Assembly (NCBI GenBank): GCA_019055375.1
Contig: JAHQIW010005587.1
Span: 39,651-103,650, forward strand
DNA length: 64,000 bases
Reading direction: 5' to 3'
DNA from: Parelaphostrongylus tenuis
Lineage: Eukaryota > Nematoda > Chromadorea > Rhabditida > Metastrongylidae
Shown here: one piece after another, positions 21,552 to 34,361 of the stretch
Layout of the letters: each line of letters starts with the position of its first letter
Position numbering within the stretch: the first letter of the stretch is position 1
Notes under the pieces: generated by a model
The model's database searches: none
What the model was told of the DNA's origin: nothing
Seen by the model: the letters and a program-made list of their open reading frames with translations, nothing else
Position numbers and translations under genes: made by a program

Positions 21552-22759
21552 AACGAAATTGGTATGAAAGACTCGCCAAATTTTGTAGGAATAGTCATTT
21601 GTCTGATAAATATACAAGTATAATCTTGGATACCCAGCTAAAAATCAATTCCCACTTTTTACATCGGATGATTCACAGTGCAGCGACGAATATATCACTC
21701 AGTACTAAGGACGCCTTAGCAGATTTCCAACTTTTCGGAAGATTACAAGGATATCGAGCCCTTTTATTCGAAGCGTAAGCCTTTTGAGAGAATCTGCTAG
21801 TGGAAGAACACAGGAACGGTTGATGAGATCAAATGCATGACGAATATTGAATGACAAAAATTTGCATTAAAGACCCGTTTCAACAATATTTTCAGCGAAA
21901 ACGCGAATTTCAAAGATCTCGCTGCTTAAATTCAATTCTCACATTCTCATTTCGGATACTGCGACATAAAGTTGCGGCGATCTCAAACTTTAACTACTAA
22001 GGGACGGCTATAGAGGTCGATGTGAGTAGAGCAAAATACGCGATTTTCGCTATTTGATTGAGGTTTTTTTCGCCGTTTTGTGGAAATTTTTGGATTTCTT
22101 ATACAACTTTGATAGAAAAAATTTCTCTTTTCGCTCATATGATTTTGGTTTGGATATATGGGTCTTATATAGAGAAAAACGTCGCTTTTCCCCTAATATT
22201 ATGCTGAATTTGACAATTAATCAACTGTATTGAATTGCATGGAGGATACATTAACAAAAAATTCTAGCTTTGATTTGCCATAGTTTTATACAAAGCCCAA
22301 AAGCCACCATAGTAACTAAAAATTGAAAACAATGAATGATTTGCAACAAAAATTATGTATGTTGTGTTCGGTGGTAGTTCATCGAAAACTCTCACTGTGA
22401 CTAGGTTTATATCAATCATTCGTTTATTTCCCAATCATTCAGAGCTGAGGTAAGCGAGAAAAGGTTGAGTGCTCATGGATAGTGGAAAAATTTTTGAGCG
22501 GTAAGAGGCAGCCACGCGTGGAAAAAGGTTTAGAATATCGGCATTGTGCAAACTATTGGTCAGAAATATGTGTCTCCAGAGAAGTGTTCTCGGTACTTTT
22601 CCCCATCCGCACCCACATTCAATTGAAGTATTTTTATTCCTCTTCGAGGGTTTAGTAATTATTCGACAGCTTGAATATCGATAATCTGAAGGGTGTGTTT
22701 TATTCTTCAAATGGTTCTATAATATGCTGTAAAGGTAATGTAAATTTTTCGACTACTTA
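21552..22759. other. 5' flank of copy A, then no gene
   Basis: About 450 bases upstream of copy A (to ~22,010) resemble the upstream region of copy B (45,660-46,100), so the duplicated unit includes the presumed promoter. There is no clear TATA box or other site. From 22,010 to 22,760 nothing is recognised; a 91-codon minus frame at 22,435-22,710 has no known domain. Confidence 0.45.
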
Positions 22760-23660
22760 TGTGCTAGACGGCAACAAATTTTAAGTCGATCTCATTCGCT
22801 GGTCAGGAGCTTTTCCAAGACGTGTTAGCAATTATTAGAAAGCTCAAATCTCTAACTAAAACTTTGCGTTACCGATTTTTTCAGAACACCCTTTTAGCCC
22901 TGTGACATACAGAATATAATTTCGTTTCTCATTCGCCTTTCGCCTTCACTTTTACCACGCGTATAAATGGCTGGAAGCACGAAAAGCATATTAGCGTGTA
23001 GACAATTTATTGTAGACATCAGAATTTACGTTTCTATCTGAGTTCGTGTCGATGTGGTGGAAAATCATAAATTGAATAACAGTATTTTAGCGTACAATAA
23101 CGCGATCGGTCGCTCCTTCCCCGGCCCCGTTCGGTGAGATGACCAGTGAACAAAAGTTGCCGAGAAAGATCACGACCGAGTAAAATGTTAAGGCAGTTCA
23201 CAGCAATGACTTGATAGTAGGATCAATCGCCTGATCTATCGCGTAACTCGACAGTGACCTCCCGCATCGTCGCTTCGAAACGGCGGCAAACTATTGTTAT
23301 TTTATTGAGGATTTTCTTACCGCAGCGACAGAAACTTAAAATAGAAATGCTTAATTTTGACACAACTGAAAATTCTGTAAATGCTGACATGCTTTTCGTG
23401 CTTCTAGCAGTTTATACTCGTGGAAAGATGGAGGAGGAATGCCAGTGAAAAATAAATTTTTTTTGGATGCTACAGGATTACAAAAGGGTGTCTCAAAAGC
23501 CGGCTACGTATAATTGTAGGCAGAAATTTAACTTTCGAATAGCTGCAAATACTCCTGTGAAAACTGCTTGTCCAGCGATTGAAAGTGGCTTGAAAATTTT
23601 TCACCGCATAACATACAAATACCAACTTTTCTTTCACGCTCAAGCATTCAAGCATTTTTT
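22760..23660. mobile_element. TIR element family E, copy 2
   Basis: Starts TACTTATGTGCTAGACGGCAAC and ends with a CATAACATACAAATAC counterpart, with about 200 bases of matching subterminal sequence to the copy at 60,540-62,140 (ATAAATGGCTGGAAGCACGA and GTGCTTCTAGCAG blocks at the two sides). It has no transposase. The centre includes a GC-richer CGATCGGTCGCTCC patch. Confidence 0.5.
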
Positions 23661-24999
23661 TGCTGGAGCGAAGTTTCCTTTGAATTTAGTATAAACATTG
23701 GATAACACAAATCTTAGCGATCTCAATGACAAGCATGGTTTCTAAAAAAAACGCTTTAATGTATTGCTACAGGTAAAAGATCATTGAGCTTCGCACTCGG
23801 CGCAGTGTCTGTCGCGCAGCATAACTTATATGTGACGTCCGGTGCTCGCCTAGTGTGAGCTCGATGTTCTTCTAGCTGTAATGACAACTAAGAAGTCTCC
23901 CTCAAAAACTAAGCTTTTTAAGGAGAATTAGCCGAAATATGTGTTTTCGAAAGACTGCTGAATCTTTTGACGAAAAGCGTTGTTCATCGAAAGAAGATCA
24001 AGTGGTAAATAGCATATTGTTTTCCTTATTGCAGAGTAAAGCAGAGGCTTTTCAAAAAACAAAGTACATTTTCCAATTTTCGAGATATAAGACGTCGAAT
24101 AACTACTAAAATGTCTAGAAAGAGCGCAAAATACGTTTTTTCGAATGTGAGTGCTGATAGGGGAAAGTAACGCTTTACGCGCAATGATGAACGCGCGCTC
24201 TTCCTACACTCACTCGAGCTACATACTAAAATTACCTTCACATGGACTTTGATTGGAGATGTTAAGTTGTAGAAGATGAGTTTTCAAGCTACGTTTTCGC
24301 AAGGCAGACGATACAAATGCTCAATAGGGGTTGAAAGTTTATTTTTGTACAAAGATTTGGTTTTACCTCTGAAAGTGAAGTATTTCAAAAGAAGTAGTCA
24401 CTCTTTGTATCAAAAACTTTGCAAAATGTTTATTCGTGATATTCCATCCTTTATGTAACGACAAGACACCTGTGAGTTATAAACTTCACGTTTGATTACC
24501 AATAAACCACCTACGAACTCCGAGAGGCGGGGTAGCATTTTAGGCATGAAATGTGATCCTCTCTTCGCTCTCATGGCGTTTTATGGCGACAATTCAAAAA
24601 TCAGTCTTATCGTCAGAATTGTCGAGATTTGGGCTATCTGATGAGCAGTAAAACTTTGTTGGAGAGCCATATAGCGGCCCCAGCCGGGCGAATGAGAAAA
24701 TTGAGTGTAAAAAATAATTTTATTTTCGTTGTTACAACGTAATAAAAAGCTTTTTTCTGATCAAATGTCTATGAGAGAGCTGTTCTGCAGCGAGAACAGC
24801 ACATTGTGTCCCTAAGCTGGTACACCTCGTCCCTTAGGGGTTGAATATTCTTATCGAGAAACCGCCAAAATTGTAACGTATCTGCGAAAGAAAATCTTTT
24901 ACTGAGTGCACAAATAGATGACAATATTTACAGCAAAAAGTGTTCGATAACGAATTTTGGATAAACAGAATTGGCGTTTGCTTTTCTTCAATTTTTTCA
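23661..24999. other. No gene; diverged repeat traces
   Basis: No supported exon. A segment around 24,440-24,545 (GACAAG, then GGCGGGGTAGCATTTTAGGC) resembles the reverse complement of 53,030-53,120 (CCTAAAATGTTACCCCGCTG), so another low-copy duplicate lies here. Confidence 0.35.
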
Positions 25000-25860
25000 T
25001 GTGTTTCTCACATTTTTTACGTCTACAAATATGACTTTTCGATGGAAAAGGCAACCAGTAAGTAAGAGCGCTTGCAGAACTTCGCTGATGGATTCAAATA
25101 GGCGGGGACAAAGATGACGCCTAAAATTCACCAACATGAAGGAAGACCGTATCAAAATCGGCGGTAGGAAAAGCAATTGCATAATGGCAGCAAGGTCGTG
25201 ACGCGTAGGATTTCTACACTTTATGGGAATGGCAAGCTATTGAGATGAGTCACTGAAACGAACGTTTTCTAGCAATGCGACGCAGTGACACTAAGCAGGA
25301 GCTTCCTTACTCACCTTTTCATACGTTCAGAAGGTTCTCATCGCAGCTTATGTAACGTTCATGTTATGTAACGTCATCAGTTTAGGCAATTTCTTCCAAA
25401 TGTATGCGAAACAAAGCTTGCTATTGTACGTTTCGTATAATGAACTGTAATTTCATCAGCATAACGGTTACAAACTTTTCAGTGGTTTATCTCATATCTC
25501 CAGTGTTTCGAAAAGGGTGAAGTGAGGAAACCAAAATGCTGATTTCATGCAGTCTGTGCTCAGTTCAACTTATATCGCACGCCTAAGCTTCTGAATTATT
25601 CAATATATTGCTGTAGGAATGATTTGAGTCTTTCGAAGTTGATATTTTACACATCTTTCGCGGCTTAGGCGGGTTTCGGCGGCATTGTCGTCATCAGGGC
25701 CTTTCCGGGAGCCACTCGCTCCCTATCACAGAGACAGACAAGGTGACAAAGAATGGTAATGTAACGTTTCAACCTCAAAAAGACCGATAGTTCTTACACA
25801 TTATATGCTTAATGTTTTGAAACAGGTTATAGAAACGATATTCGCTTTATTTAACCTCTT
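25000..25860 (+). repeat. Segmental repeat E, copy 1, with HHR-like end
   Basis: Blocks such as GGTAGGAAAAGCAATTGCA, GTCGTGACGCG and CTTATGTAACG also occur in order at 39,290-39,520. It ends in a minus-strand hammerhead-like sequence (25,661-25,705): CTGATGA, then GCCGAAAC, then AAGCC. The core is present but stem II and the cleavage side are poor. This suggests a PLE 3' tail was part of the duplicated block. Confidence 0.5.
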
Positions 25861-25869
25861 ATGGCGGTG

Positions 25870-26010
25870 GTATGATGTTTCAAATATATACCCATTGATG
25901 TAGAGCAATGTGCAAAACTTTCGCTTCAGGCGGGACTAGAACCCGCATCTTACTCTTTCCGGGAATGCGTGCTCTATCCATTACACTACTGATGCCCATT
26001 TTGCACATAG
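25870..26010 (-). repeat. tRNA-derived SINE-like repeat, copy 1
   Basis: The minus strand carries an A-box-like TAGTGTAATGG and a B-box GGTTCTAGTCCCG at the spacing of a tRNA, within a GGGCATC...GCCTGAAG frame. Related copies are at 36.2, 43.5, 43.8, 48.6 and 48.8 kb, each with the same flanking TTTTGCACA or head sequences, which makes a SINE family more likely than a tRNA gene. The cloverleaf is imperfect. Confidence 0.5.
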
Positions 26011-26089
26011 CTCGTTCTACGCTAAAGCGCACCTATCTGCCAGTTATGTAAAAAGAGTCGGTGAGAAACCTTTGGATTAAATTGAAAAT

Positions 26090-27205
26090 AACTCTGTTGG
26101 TAGACATTCATCTAATTCGTAATTGCCTTTAAGTCAATATACTTACCAATAAAAAATGCTCCTATGTTAACAAGTGGTTCTCCTAAATCTAGGCGCTTCA
26201 AGAATATGGGGACTTTCGTCGAAACGATGTTGCGAACAAATTCGTTGCCCTTTGTACAAAGCCATACAACGAGAACATCGATCGGATTGAATATGTGGTT
26301 TCAGCTACTTAAGCGATCGATTGGTGCTCAGTGATACCAATGACTGTTCATTTGTACCATAATAGTTTAACAATCAGGTTCGAAGAGTTCACTCGTCATT
26401 TCGTACTACTACTATTCAAAGATCGACCCCATGGGTGTGTTACTTCTCAAAATTATCCGCTCCGGAATTCACAGGTGAAGAGATGTAAAAAAAAAGTTTT
26501 GAGCTTGCGTGTAGGTGACCTGACACTTATAGCCGAGCTTTATCTCAATTTCAGTATGTTAGCAAGAATTGCTCACCAGCATTGTAATGATACTTCTTCG
26601 TCTCTTGTGCGAATGATAAATCAAAGCACCGCCAGTGCTGGAGAGTCACCAGTCGTGTTATGACATTTTTATGATTGCCGTATGGAGCTCAATAAGCAAT
26701 TTCGTGCTGCATCAGCTCCGCGTTGTTGCATTTCCGCGTTGCAGGAGTTCCGTGTTGTAGAAGTTTTGCTTGTGGCTGCCACGTCATATTCTAAGTGAGT
26801 TGCTGAGAGAAGAACACTTTCGATAAAGCGTTATTTTTCTGATTTGAATTCGAAATTGCATCAAGTGGGATCTTTCAACAATGAACTTATATAACCCTCT
26901 ATATTGGAGATCACGCAGTCACAATGACCATTTTATCTGATATGTTATTCACTATATGCCAGGTTACTTCAGCGTGGTTGGAGTCCAATATGAAAAGGCA
27001 ACGCTAGGTTCATTTGTGCTATGCTTCACGCTGCTCGGTTCGTTTCCATGTGACGGATGTAAAGATCAAGTTCCAGAGGGATGCGCCATGCATTCGACGA
27101 GAAGAGGATGCCCGCACCTGCTCCAATGCTTATGTGGTAGTTTTTCAATTAAATTTATGTTTTTTTTCCTCAAAAAATGGGATTCTATGCCACTAGATGA
27201 TCAAA
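26090..27205 (+). repeat. Segmental repeat D, copy 1
   Basis: Matches 46,230-47,600 in order: a TGTGGTTTCA block, a CGTGTTGTTGCATTTCCGC stretch with short GAGTTCCGTGTTGTAGAA-type repeats, and TTCAGCGTGGTTGGAG near 26,968. The last part (about 90 bases, roughly 80% identical and without gaps) is open on both strands in both copies. The antisense frame reads like a dispersed hookworm repeat rather than a gene. Confidence 0.5.
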
Positions 27206-30200
27206 TATGATAGAGGTGAATTTAGTAACATTATTCTTGCCATAAATAACGTAATTGCTTCATTCAAAGTCTACACTTTTGAAAAAAAAATTAAGTATTT
27301 ATTGGAAGGCTATCTTTAGAACATTCATCGAACGATTCTGTGATACTTTATTTATACTTATCCACAATCCAATCAAATTTATCTTCGACTTCTTCCAATT
27401 TTCGTATACTTGATTGCAAAGAGTACATAAAATCATCCTACTGGCTGTAAATTGGAGAACATTGAATAGCCCGCCAAAAAATAGTGCTGCTGATTGCATG
27501 CTATCTCAATTCATCGATAATTTTCTATATCTTTTGAATAATAGTGCACTTCGCATTCCCATTTCTCACATCAATGCGTATTTTCGTCCGGATTCTTTAA
27601 CCATAGCTATGCTGTGCGGAAAATAGAAGGAAGGATACCCACGTATTGCAATGGATATGTCCATGAAGAAACATCTGTTTCTAGTAGAACTGGCAGGTAA
27701 TGGCATTTCGCATTTTACCGTTGTCTCAGAGCGCCTAGTTTCACCGCGGATGAGGTACACATTTCTGTTCTTCCCACAATCGATGCAAGAACCTTGACAG
27801 GGTGTTGGATTGGCTGTTGCACCGAGTGCACAAAATGTGGCAGTTCTCTTCGCAACAAGATGCAGTGCCAATCTATATTTCAGGAGATCTAGATTCTATA
27901 ACGCAATCGCAACTTGTGCAGAATGTAAACACTGTGAAGCTGCTGATGATCATTGAAGATGCCCACTGGAAAAGAAGTGTGCTGTATCGTTTTAAGACAT
28001 TGTAATGCAGTAGAGGAAAAAGGTCAATTACTTGCAAGCTATGATAAAACCCCGAATTTGTTGTGAGAAGTATGCTTAAATATCACAAGAATTATCTTTC
28101 ATAGTTGAAACGAAGAATTTCCAAGGCAACTGAGCGTTCTTTTACTAAACTACGTTCATAGAAGTGCCTTCAATTTAAAATCTCCACTAAATTTTTCATA
28201 ATAACGAGATTTCCTCAGAGAAAGGTTCTACCATATACGTATCGATAAATCCGTTGTGAACTGCAAGGACGAGTTGATTGCGGCAAGCTCAAAATATTGT
28301 TTATTTTTCGCTGGGTAGAGCAAGCAGAAAATGTGCTTTACAAAAAGCGAACCTTTTTCAAGACAGTTGAGCATTATTATTTCTAGAAACACATTTACAA
28401 TAGTTCTTTCAATGATAATTTAGATCTTTTAAGCAAAAAAGCTTACAAAAATCGAAAGCTGATTACATTATCCCAAAAAATTCCGCTTTGAGTTAGAAAA
28501 TGGGATTGCGATTGTAGGTCATCTTTTATTTCTTATTAGAAAGATGGAATTATTTCCAAACAGCAATGTTAATATTAGAATCAAAATTTCTAAGCAATCT
28601 ATTGACTGCAAAAACATCAAGGACATAAGAGAAAATGTTCAAGAACAGCTCAGAATATGATCCTTTTGCAGGCATCTGGTTTTCATTTAAAAAAAGAAAG
28701 ATTTCGGGCAGCATTAACGTCAATCTTGCTTAAATTGTTCACACAGGAGCAATTTGTATCGAAGCACGCACCACTCTTTGTAACCGTCCGAAAGGTGCGC
28801 CCAGCTGAAGGTCATAACGCCCTCATTGCCCGCAAAGGTATATATTTAGAAACGCAGCAAGACGTTTTCTTTTACTCTATTATGACTCTTTGAAGGCAAA
28901 TTCAAACTGAGATTTGCAATCACGATATTTTTCTGTTAAGAAAGTTATGCAATTATCATTAAATACCTATGAAAAGCCAAGCACATACGCCCACCTTGCT
29001 AGTAATAATCGTCAAAGTTGGAACGTTATTTTTTATGCCGTATCCACAAAGCACTGATAAGACCTTCATAAGAATTAAGTCTAGTACAAGAAGCTATAAA
29101 AAAAACACTTTGTGCGACAATGAAGCCAAGCATATCGAGAATAAATTACACTAGATATTTCGTGGGTAAGTCGCATTTTTCTCTTCGTTGCTACAGTTTA
29201 CCAAAAAAAGCTTTTTCAAAAAGCAAGCGTAGTATTGATTTGTAAATTTTTCAAATATCGAATGATTATTTATAATCATAACAAAAACCTGTGCCCAACA
29301 AGGTAGCCACGAAAATTCAGTGTAACATGGTTAGTATACTTAATTCAGAAAGGGGAAAAGCAAAACATAATTTCTCATCATCCCTACTACAGTGTAATGA
29401 AATTCTCAGTGTGAAAAATCATGCTCAAGCTATTTTAAGTCTACTGAAACTTTAGTGAAAAACTTCAGCTTACTAGAAAAGCGTTTTGAGGAATCAAACA
29501 CAATATCAGAACGGCGATCCTTTCCTCTATCAAATGACTGCTAAGATTCTAGTTAAAAAGCTTTGTCTGATGAAAGGCCAACTGAAAACGAGACCAAAAT
29601 GCTTTTAACACTCTGAGAAAAAAACGCAGTTTTGTCTTTATTCCTATAGCTCACTAGAGCAACGTTCCGAAAAAACAGACGTAGTATTAGAACCAGTTTT
29701 CTTTTATCAGTCGAATGACTACGAGGAGCTTATTAAGACTTACGTGTTCGATGAGAGAACCACGAAAAAAAGCGTGTAGTATCAAAGATATGCGGACGCG
29801 AAGGGGTCAACAAATGGTCATTTATATAAACGAACACTACCTCAAGTAGTTAAGCGACTGGAAATGCAAAATAAAGCTATAAAACTAATCAGCCATCTTA
29901 GTATTAACAAAAGCCGAGTTCCAACCTTAGTATGAATATTCAGTGTTTCTGAGATCATAAGGATAACCTGAGATCTGTCATGAGGAAAATTTGGTGAATT
30001 GTTAGTAATCGCTTATAACTAAAATCTGCAGCACCTTAGCAATAAGAAAGGACTTGTGTCGAAACACGCATACTCTTGTAAGACAAAGCTGTTCCCTTTG
30101 ATTAAACCTAGCCATTCGTTAGCGTAAACTTCAGGATTTGAAAGCTGCGCTTATTTTCTGAAAAGACCGTTTCTTGCCAGTTCTAGTAGGAAGATGTTAT

Positions 30201-31439
30201 TAAGTTTCACATTTGCTTGTTGGCTAGCGTATGCACGTGGGCAGTGGATCGTTACGCGATCAATCGATCGCGCTGGCTCCACTCAGATGTGTAATGCGAT
30301 TTCTGCTATTGAATTCAGGATTTTCTCCTCTTCAGGAAAGCTTCAGATCAATTTTATGAGTCTGACGCTTGAAGGCTCCTCTACAAATGCGCTTTGCGTG
30401 CTTGCACCGTATTATACGCGTGGTAGAGGTGAAATCACTTTGTGAGTGCGAAACATAATTTTATTCTGAATGCTATAGCGCTATGAAAAGTTTTCGTCCA
30501 GCACAAAATTCCAATTTTCCACTGAGGATAAGCTGCTTCAAAATAAAGCAAGCTGAGACCATTGGCTTGGCCAGCTTCATTGAAAGAATTGCCTTCTTCT
30601 CTTGCAGGACAACTGGATCTGAAAATTCATTAGTCGGTTCAATTCACAAAAAAAAATAGCGGTGCTCATTACTATAGGCTGGAGTTTGCTCACTAATTAC
30701 AAATCCTATTGAAAACGGGAGGAGAATGTGACGGCGAAAGTTCTCGTCGCTCAGTAATCCAGTGAAAACGACACAGAACTGCTTATTCATTTACATATAT
30801 TCATTTCACATAAAAAGCGATGCTTCAACGGCGTTAATAAAAACATCGTCACCTAAATCGACAATGTAGATTCTGCCCCGATGGTATGTTCTTCCGCGTC
30901 CATTATCCAGAGCCGCTTCAGTGATTTTGCGCCTAGCTAGGCTGCAGCAAGAGGGTTTGTGGAACGTCTCGTGATGCAAACGGCAAGTTCGATACTCTCA
31001 GACATAGAGCATTGAAAGACTCAATGAATGTCTTTTTTCTCGGACGACATTTGCTCGTATTTGATATTTCTTCCTTCAAAATCGGTGCCAACGGCTCGTG
31101 TTCTTAAACCTTTCAGAGGTCTATTATGAATCCTCGAGTGTTGGACGTAGTTTGAGGATTTTTCGCAAGCTTCATCAGTAGCACATGCCATTGGGCTGTT
31201 CGCGTACTACTATGGGGAATCGTCACCGTTTAAATTACACTCGGCTAAATGGTTGTGTAGTAATGATGAGGCTTGCGAGAAATTTGAAACGTATGTCTAG
31301 CACACAAGGTGTCATGAAGATCTCTAAAAGGTTCAAGGGAATTCCATCAGATTATATTAGAATAGATAATCAGCACCAAATTACTTAGATATGAGAGTGC
31401 ACCGCTGTGCCATAAAAGCGTTAAAATTGAACTTTTAAA
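27206..31439. other. 4.2 kb without a recognised gene
   Basis: AT-rich, with only short frames. Noted inside: a cysteine-containing minus frame (27,566-27,871, listed separately), a 78-codon plus frame at 28,657-28,893 without a known domain, and at 29,990-30,480 a diverged piece of TIR family E (TTGTTAGTAATCGCTT at the left, a GTGCTTGCACC/ACGCGTGG patch in the middle). No RNA gene is seen. Confidence 0.4.
27566..27871 (-). CDS. Hypothetical cysteine-rich frame
   Basis: A 101-codon minus frame holds CALGATANPTPCQGSCIDC, then CGKNRNVYLIRGET: five cysteines in its first half with a spacing that looks like a small secreted or zinc-binding motif. About 150 bases upstream on the same strand an ATG begins MIISSFTVFTFCTSC, signal-peptide-like, but a stop and no good splice pair separate them. 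I recognise no family. It may be an exon of a real gene, a relic, or chance. Confidence 0.2.
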   Translation of the reverse strand: MALHLVAKRTATFCALGATANPTPCQGSCIDCGKNRNVYLIRGETRRSETTVKCEMPLPASSTRNRCFFMDISIAIRGYPSFYFPHSIAMVKESGRKYALM

Positions 31440-31930
31440 TGGGAAATGAATCTGTGGTAAAGCGCCATGTCATTTAATAGGCATGGCAGCTCTCTCCTTA
31501 TACTCATTTTTGGACTTTTGAAGTCTATCCAGAATGCCTCAAGGATTCTTCGCGCCGGATTCTTGCCTTGAGATTCTTACCACTTTCTCAAAGTAATCAT
31601 CATGTGCCTGTCTGTCCTATGCACACTCAATGAGATACTTGTCCGACTTGTCGACTTTCCACTTAGTTTTGATTATGCGGACACAGAGCTGTCTTCCTGT
31701 TCTTCTTTTTTTACAACAGAACTGAAAAATTGCTTCTGGACCCATGGACTCTCCGTTTGTACCAATAAGATAGTTTACTCAGTTCTCTTCTTACATAAGC
31801 GGTCATGCTAGTGGCCCCATTCAATCAGCGACTCAATGTGTTCGATGACTTCTCTAAATCTTGCAGTTTCACAGACCACTATTTTTTATCGGCCTTCTAG
31901 TACTACGCTCAGTTGTTATAAAGCGTGATC
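31440..31930 (-). mobile_element. PLE GIY-YIG remnant
   Basis: Minus-strand ARRILEAFWIDFKSPKM near 31,500-31,560 matches the end of the PLE endonuclease. The preceding RNA-side blocks (linker near 31,620-31,680; RLYD-type region near 31,800) are recognisable only at DNA level, and YIG is destroyed. It is a badly decayed 3' fragment with no hammerhead visible downstream. Confidence 0.55.
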
Positions 31931-33309
31931 GAAGGGGTTTAGGACAACATTATTCAAGTTATTCTCTTCTTTTTGACTTAGTCATCGTAGTCATTCTTAA
32001 AGAAACATAGACGACATGAGAAGATTTTCGTCCTCACTAGAATAACATCTAGATGAAAAGTTGCAACCTTAGATACTTCGTCAATGCGCAGCACATGATG
32101 ACGGAGCTGTGAGGACTTTGAGATGTTAGTAACAATCCTAAAACAAAGTAGAAAATGTCGGTGTTAGAAGTTCTTACGATCTTCTGAATGAACTTCTATA
32201 ATAATTTCAATGAATCGAAGGGGAGAATGTCTGAGCATGGTAAATGAATGAATAAAGTCTTTGTTCATGATAATTACACTGAGGAAGGGCAGCGGAGTGT
32301 TGTGATGTACCTCATCGGGAAGTTAGCTACTTGCTAGCTCCCCTAGCCAGAAGCTCGCCTGTGATTGCATGGAATGCCGTAGTTCGACTATGTCGAAGAG
32401 TGCAAGATAAACCGTTCTGATCAACAGCGTTCTACGTTATTTAAAAAGATAACGAGATCTCTGAGGATAGCCCCAACAACAATACGAAATTCTAGATAGG
32501 TTGTGTGATACTTGAAAAAGAATTGAATGCACGAAGTGCTGGGATCCACACAGTAACAATCAAAAAGGCCAAGTTGCTATGAACCTTGACATATATAGTT
32601 ATAGTTGTGAATTTCATGGTTTTTCTTGTTTAGCCGATGCGAGGCTGATTGCAGGAGTGATAGCACTTCGATGGCCGATAGTTCATCAGCTTCGCTTTTA
32701 ACAAAGAGTGTTTGGAGTTTATGTTGCATTAAACGTAAGACCTGATAAATTATCCATGATGTTTGATTTCTACAGCAGATATGGCAAACTTCACGAAAAA
32801 AAACGATCCTCTCTGATAATTCAGCAGCACTCAAATTCTACAGTATGAATTGTAAACTTTCATTTATTGTAACATTGATGTTTTCTGGTATACTCCTTAA
32901 TAGATTATATCTCTATTTATTGTATGTTACTGTTTTGCTGTAATATTTGTATTCGTTTTTGTTATATTATTACGTGTTACGGTAGTGTTCAATGTCGTTG
33001 TCATAATGTTTCATTTTTTATCTTCGCCTTGCAATTCATTTTCAACTAGTTGCTTCACGGACATCTGTATGGCAAATTTGGGAGCCTTCATTGGAAGTCA
33101 AACGAAAAGCAGATCTGTTTGCGATTTTCTTTTGCAAATTTCTCGCTTGCTTCTAATGGAACTGATAATTTTAAATTTATCAAATTATACCCTTCAGGTG
33201 CCATATTTCACTACTGCGATTAGTTAACACCTACGTGATAGCTTATTGCTGGTTGGTTGCTACAATACTGATCGGTTAAACTGTGATTATCTCAAACACA
33301 AGCGGTTCA
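31931..33309. other. No gene
   Basis: At 32,523-32,565 lies a copy of the short repeat GAATTGAATGC..AGTGCTGGGATCC..CACAGT also found at 1,938, 13,180 and 49,620. The 85-codon minus frame at 32,577-32,834 has no known domain. AT-rich sequence at 32,860-33,000 resembles the flank upstream of other family units (for example 42,960-43,090). Confidence 0.4.
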
Positions 33310-34146
33310 ATTGTTCCCCCTGACAGCGCCAAATGCAGAAAAAACGTAATCCAAACGAAGCCGATGCCAACATCCAAGCCGATCTGTTTACTACATTTTG
33401 CCACATCACTGTTGAACATGATAATATTTGTGGCCTGCACATATTTTTTCTCCTTACAAAACGAAATTGTACGGAAAAGAATAAAGTTTCAAGAGTATTC
33501 TTGCTATTAAGTATTACCTGAGAAGAGCTGCAATTTTTGCGTCCATGTTTGGTTTCTTACATATCCTCTCTTAGCTTTAGTGCAAATTTCCATCACGGTG
33601 GTGCCCACGATAATGCATCTATGGGTCATATCACCCTGGAAGGAAACAATGATTCACTGAAAGACATAGCTTCTTTGCTATAGAAAAATGAAAAAGATAA
33701 AAACGGCTGTGAGTATTGGCTTTGTTCTGTTCTTCAAAACTCTATGAAGCACATCCACACAATAAATACTATATCACTCACAGAAAAAATGCGAGAAATC
33801 TTTTCTTTAGTAAATAGTATTAATTTTGACGGTTTCAATTCCAGTTTCGTTCGATAGTGTTCCTCCTATTCTAAGACGCTTGCAGTTACTTGCTATGAAT
33901 GTTCGCTTTCATCGGGCATGAATAAATGCGGATTTGTTTTTTCATGAATGCTATATTTTGGTTGGAGCCTTGCAAATAGATTTCCAATCCCAAAGGCTGC
34001 ACCCACATTCTTAAGTTAAATTATGAGTCAGTTTTTGGTGTTGCGGTGGTTCGTACCTGATTTTGATTCTAGGCTGGACTAAAATTGTTGGGACGACAGC
34101 ATCAGTTACGAGAGCACTACGAACTTGGCTTTTCAAAGCACTGAAG
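33310..34146 (-). pseudogene. Secreted-protein family, copy D (exons 3-4)
   Basis: The terminal exon (about 33,310-33,640) shows CIIVGTTV near 33,610, and degraded NIIM and CQHP blocks at lower coordinates; its stop is lost. Exon 3 lies at about 34,010-34,146, after a TTCTTCAG acceptor, reading SQVRSALVTDAVVP, homologous to the RSALLPDAVIS segment of copies A-C. Exons 1-2 are absent; a PLE (34,325 onward) occupies the place where exon 2 would be expected. Confidence 0.55.
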
Positions 34147-34324
34147 AATCGATTTTATTTTTCACTAGTTGAGTAAATTAGCTTAGAGGAAGTTTCATTC
34201 CAATTGTATGCAGCTATGCTAGCCGTGGAGAGTACTAAGACACTAACGAACTGTCAGAAAATTGTCCTTTTCTACAATGGAAACTTGCACGAGGTTATTA
34301 AGTCTTCCTTCTCAAAATTTGATA

Positions 34325-34361
34325 GCTAACGTTTCGGCGACCCTACTTTCGTCAGAGCCTA
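34325..34361 (-). ncRNA. PLE hammerhead motif, stem II decayed
   Basis: Minus-strand GGCT, CTGACGA, a poorly paired stem II, GCCGAAAC, triplet GTT, AGCT. Stem I still pairs (GGCT/AGCT). Activity is unlikely without stem II. Confidence 0.5.

Noticed and set aside
25927..26000. Candidate tRNA gene
   Set aside because: A- and B-box-like sequences are present but the cloverleaf is poor and several dispersed copies share non-tRNA flanks, so a SINE fits better.
26956..27210. Open frame with FSVVG..YE..TL..FV.CFTL, partly shared with 47,411-47,647
   Set aside because: The opposite strand is also open and matches what looks like a dispersed repeat. The shared stretch has no splice sites and sits in a segmental duplicate.
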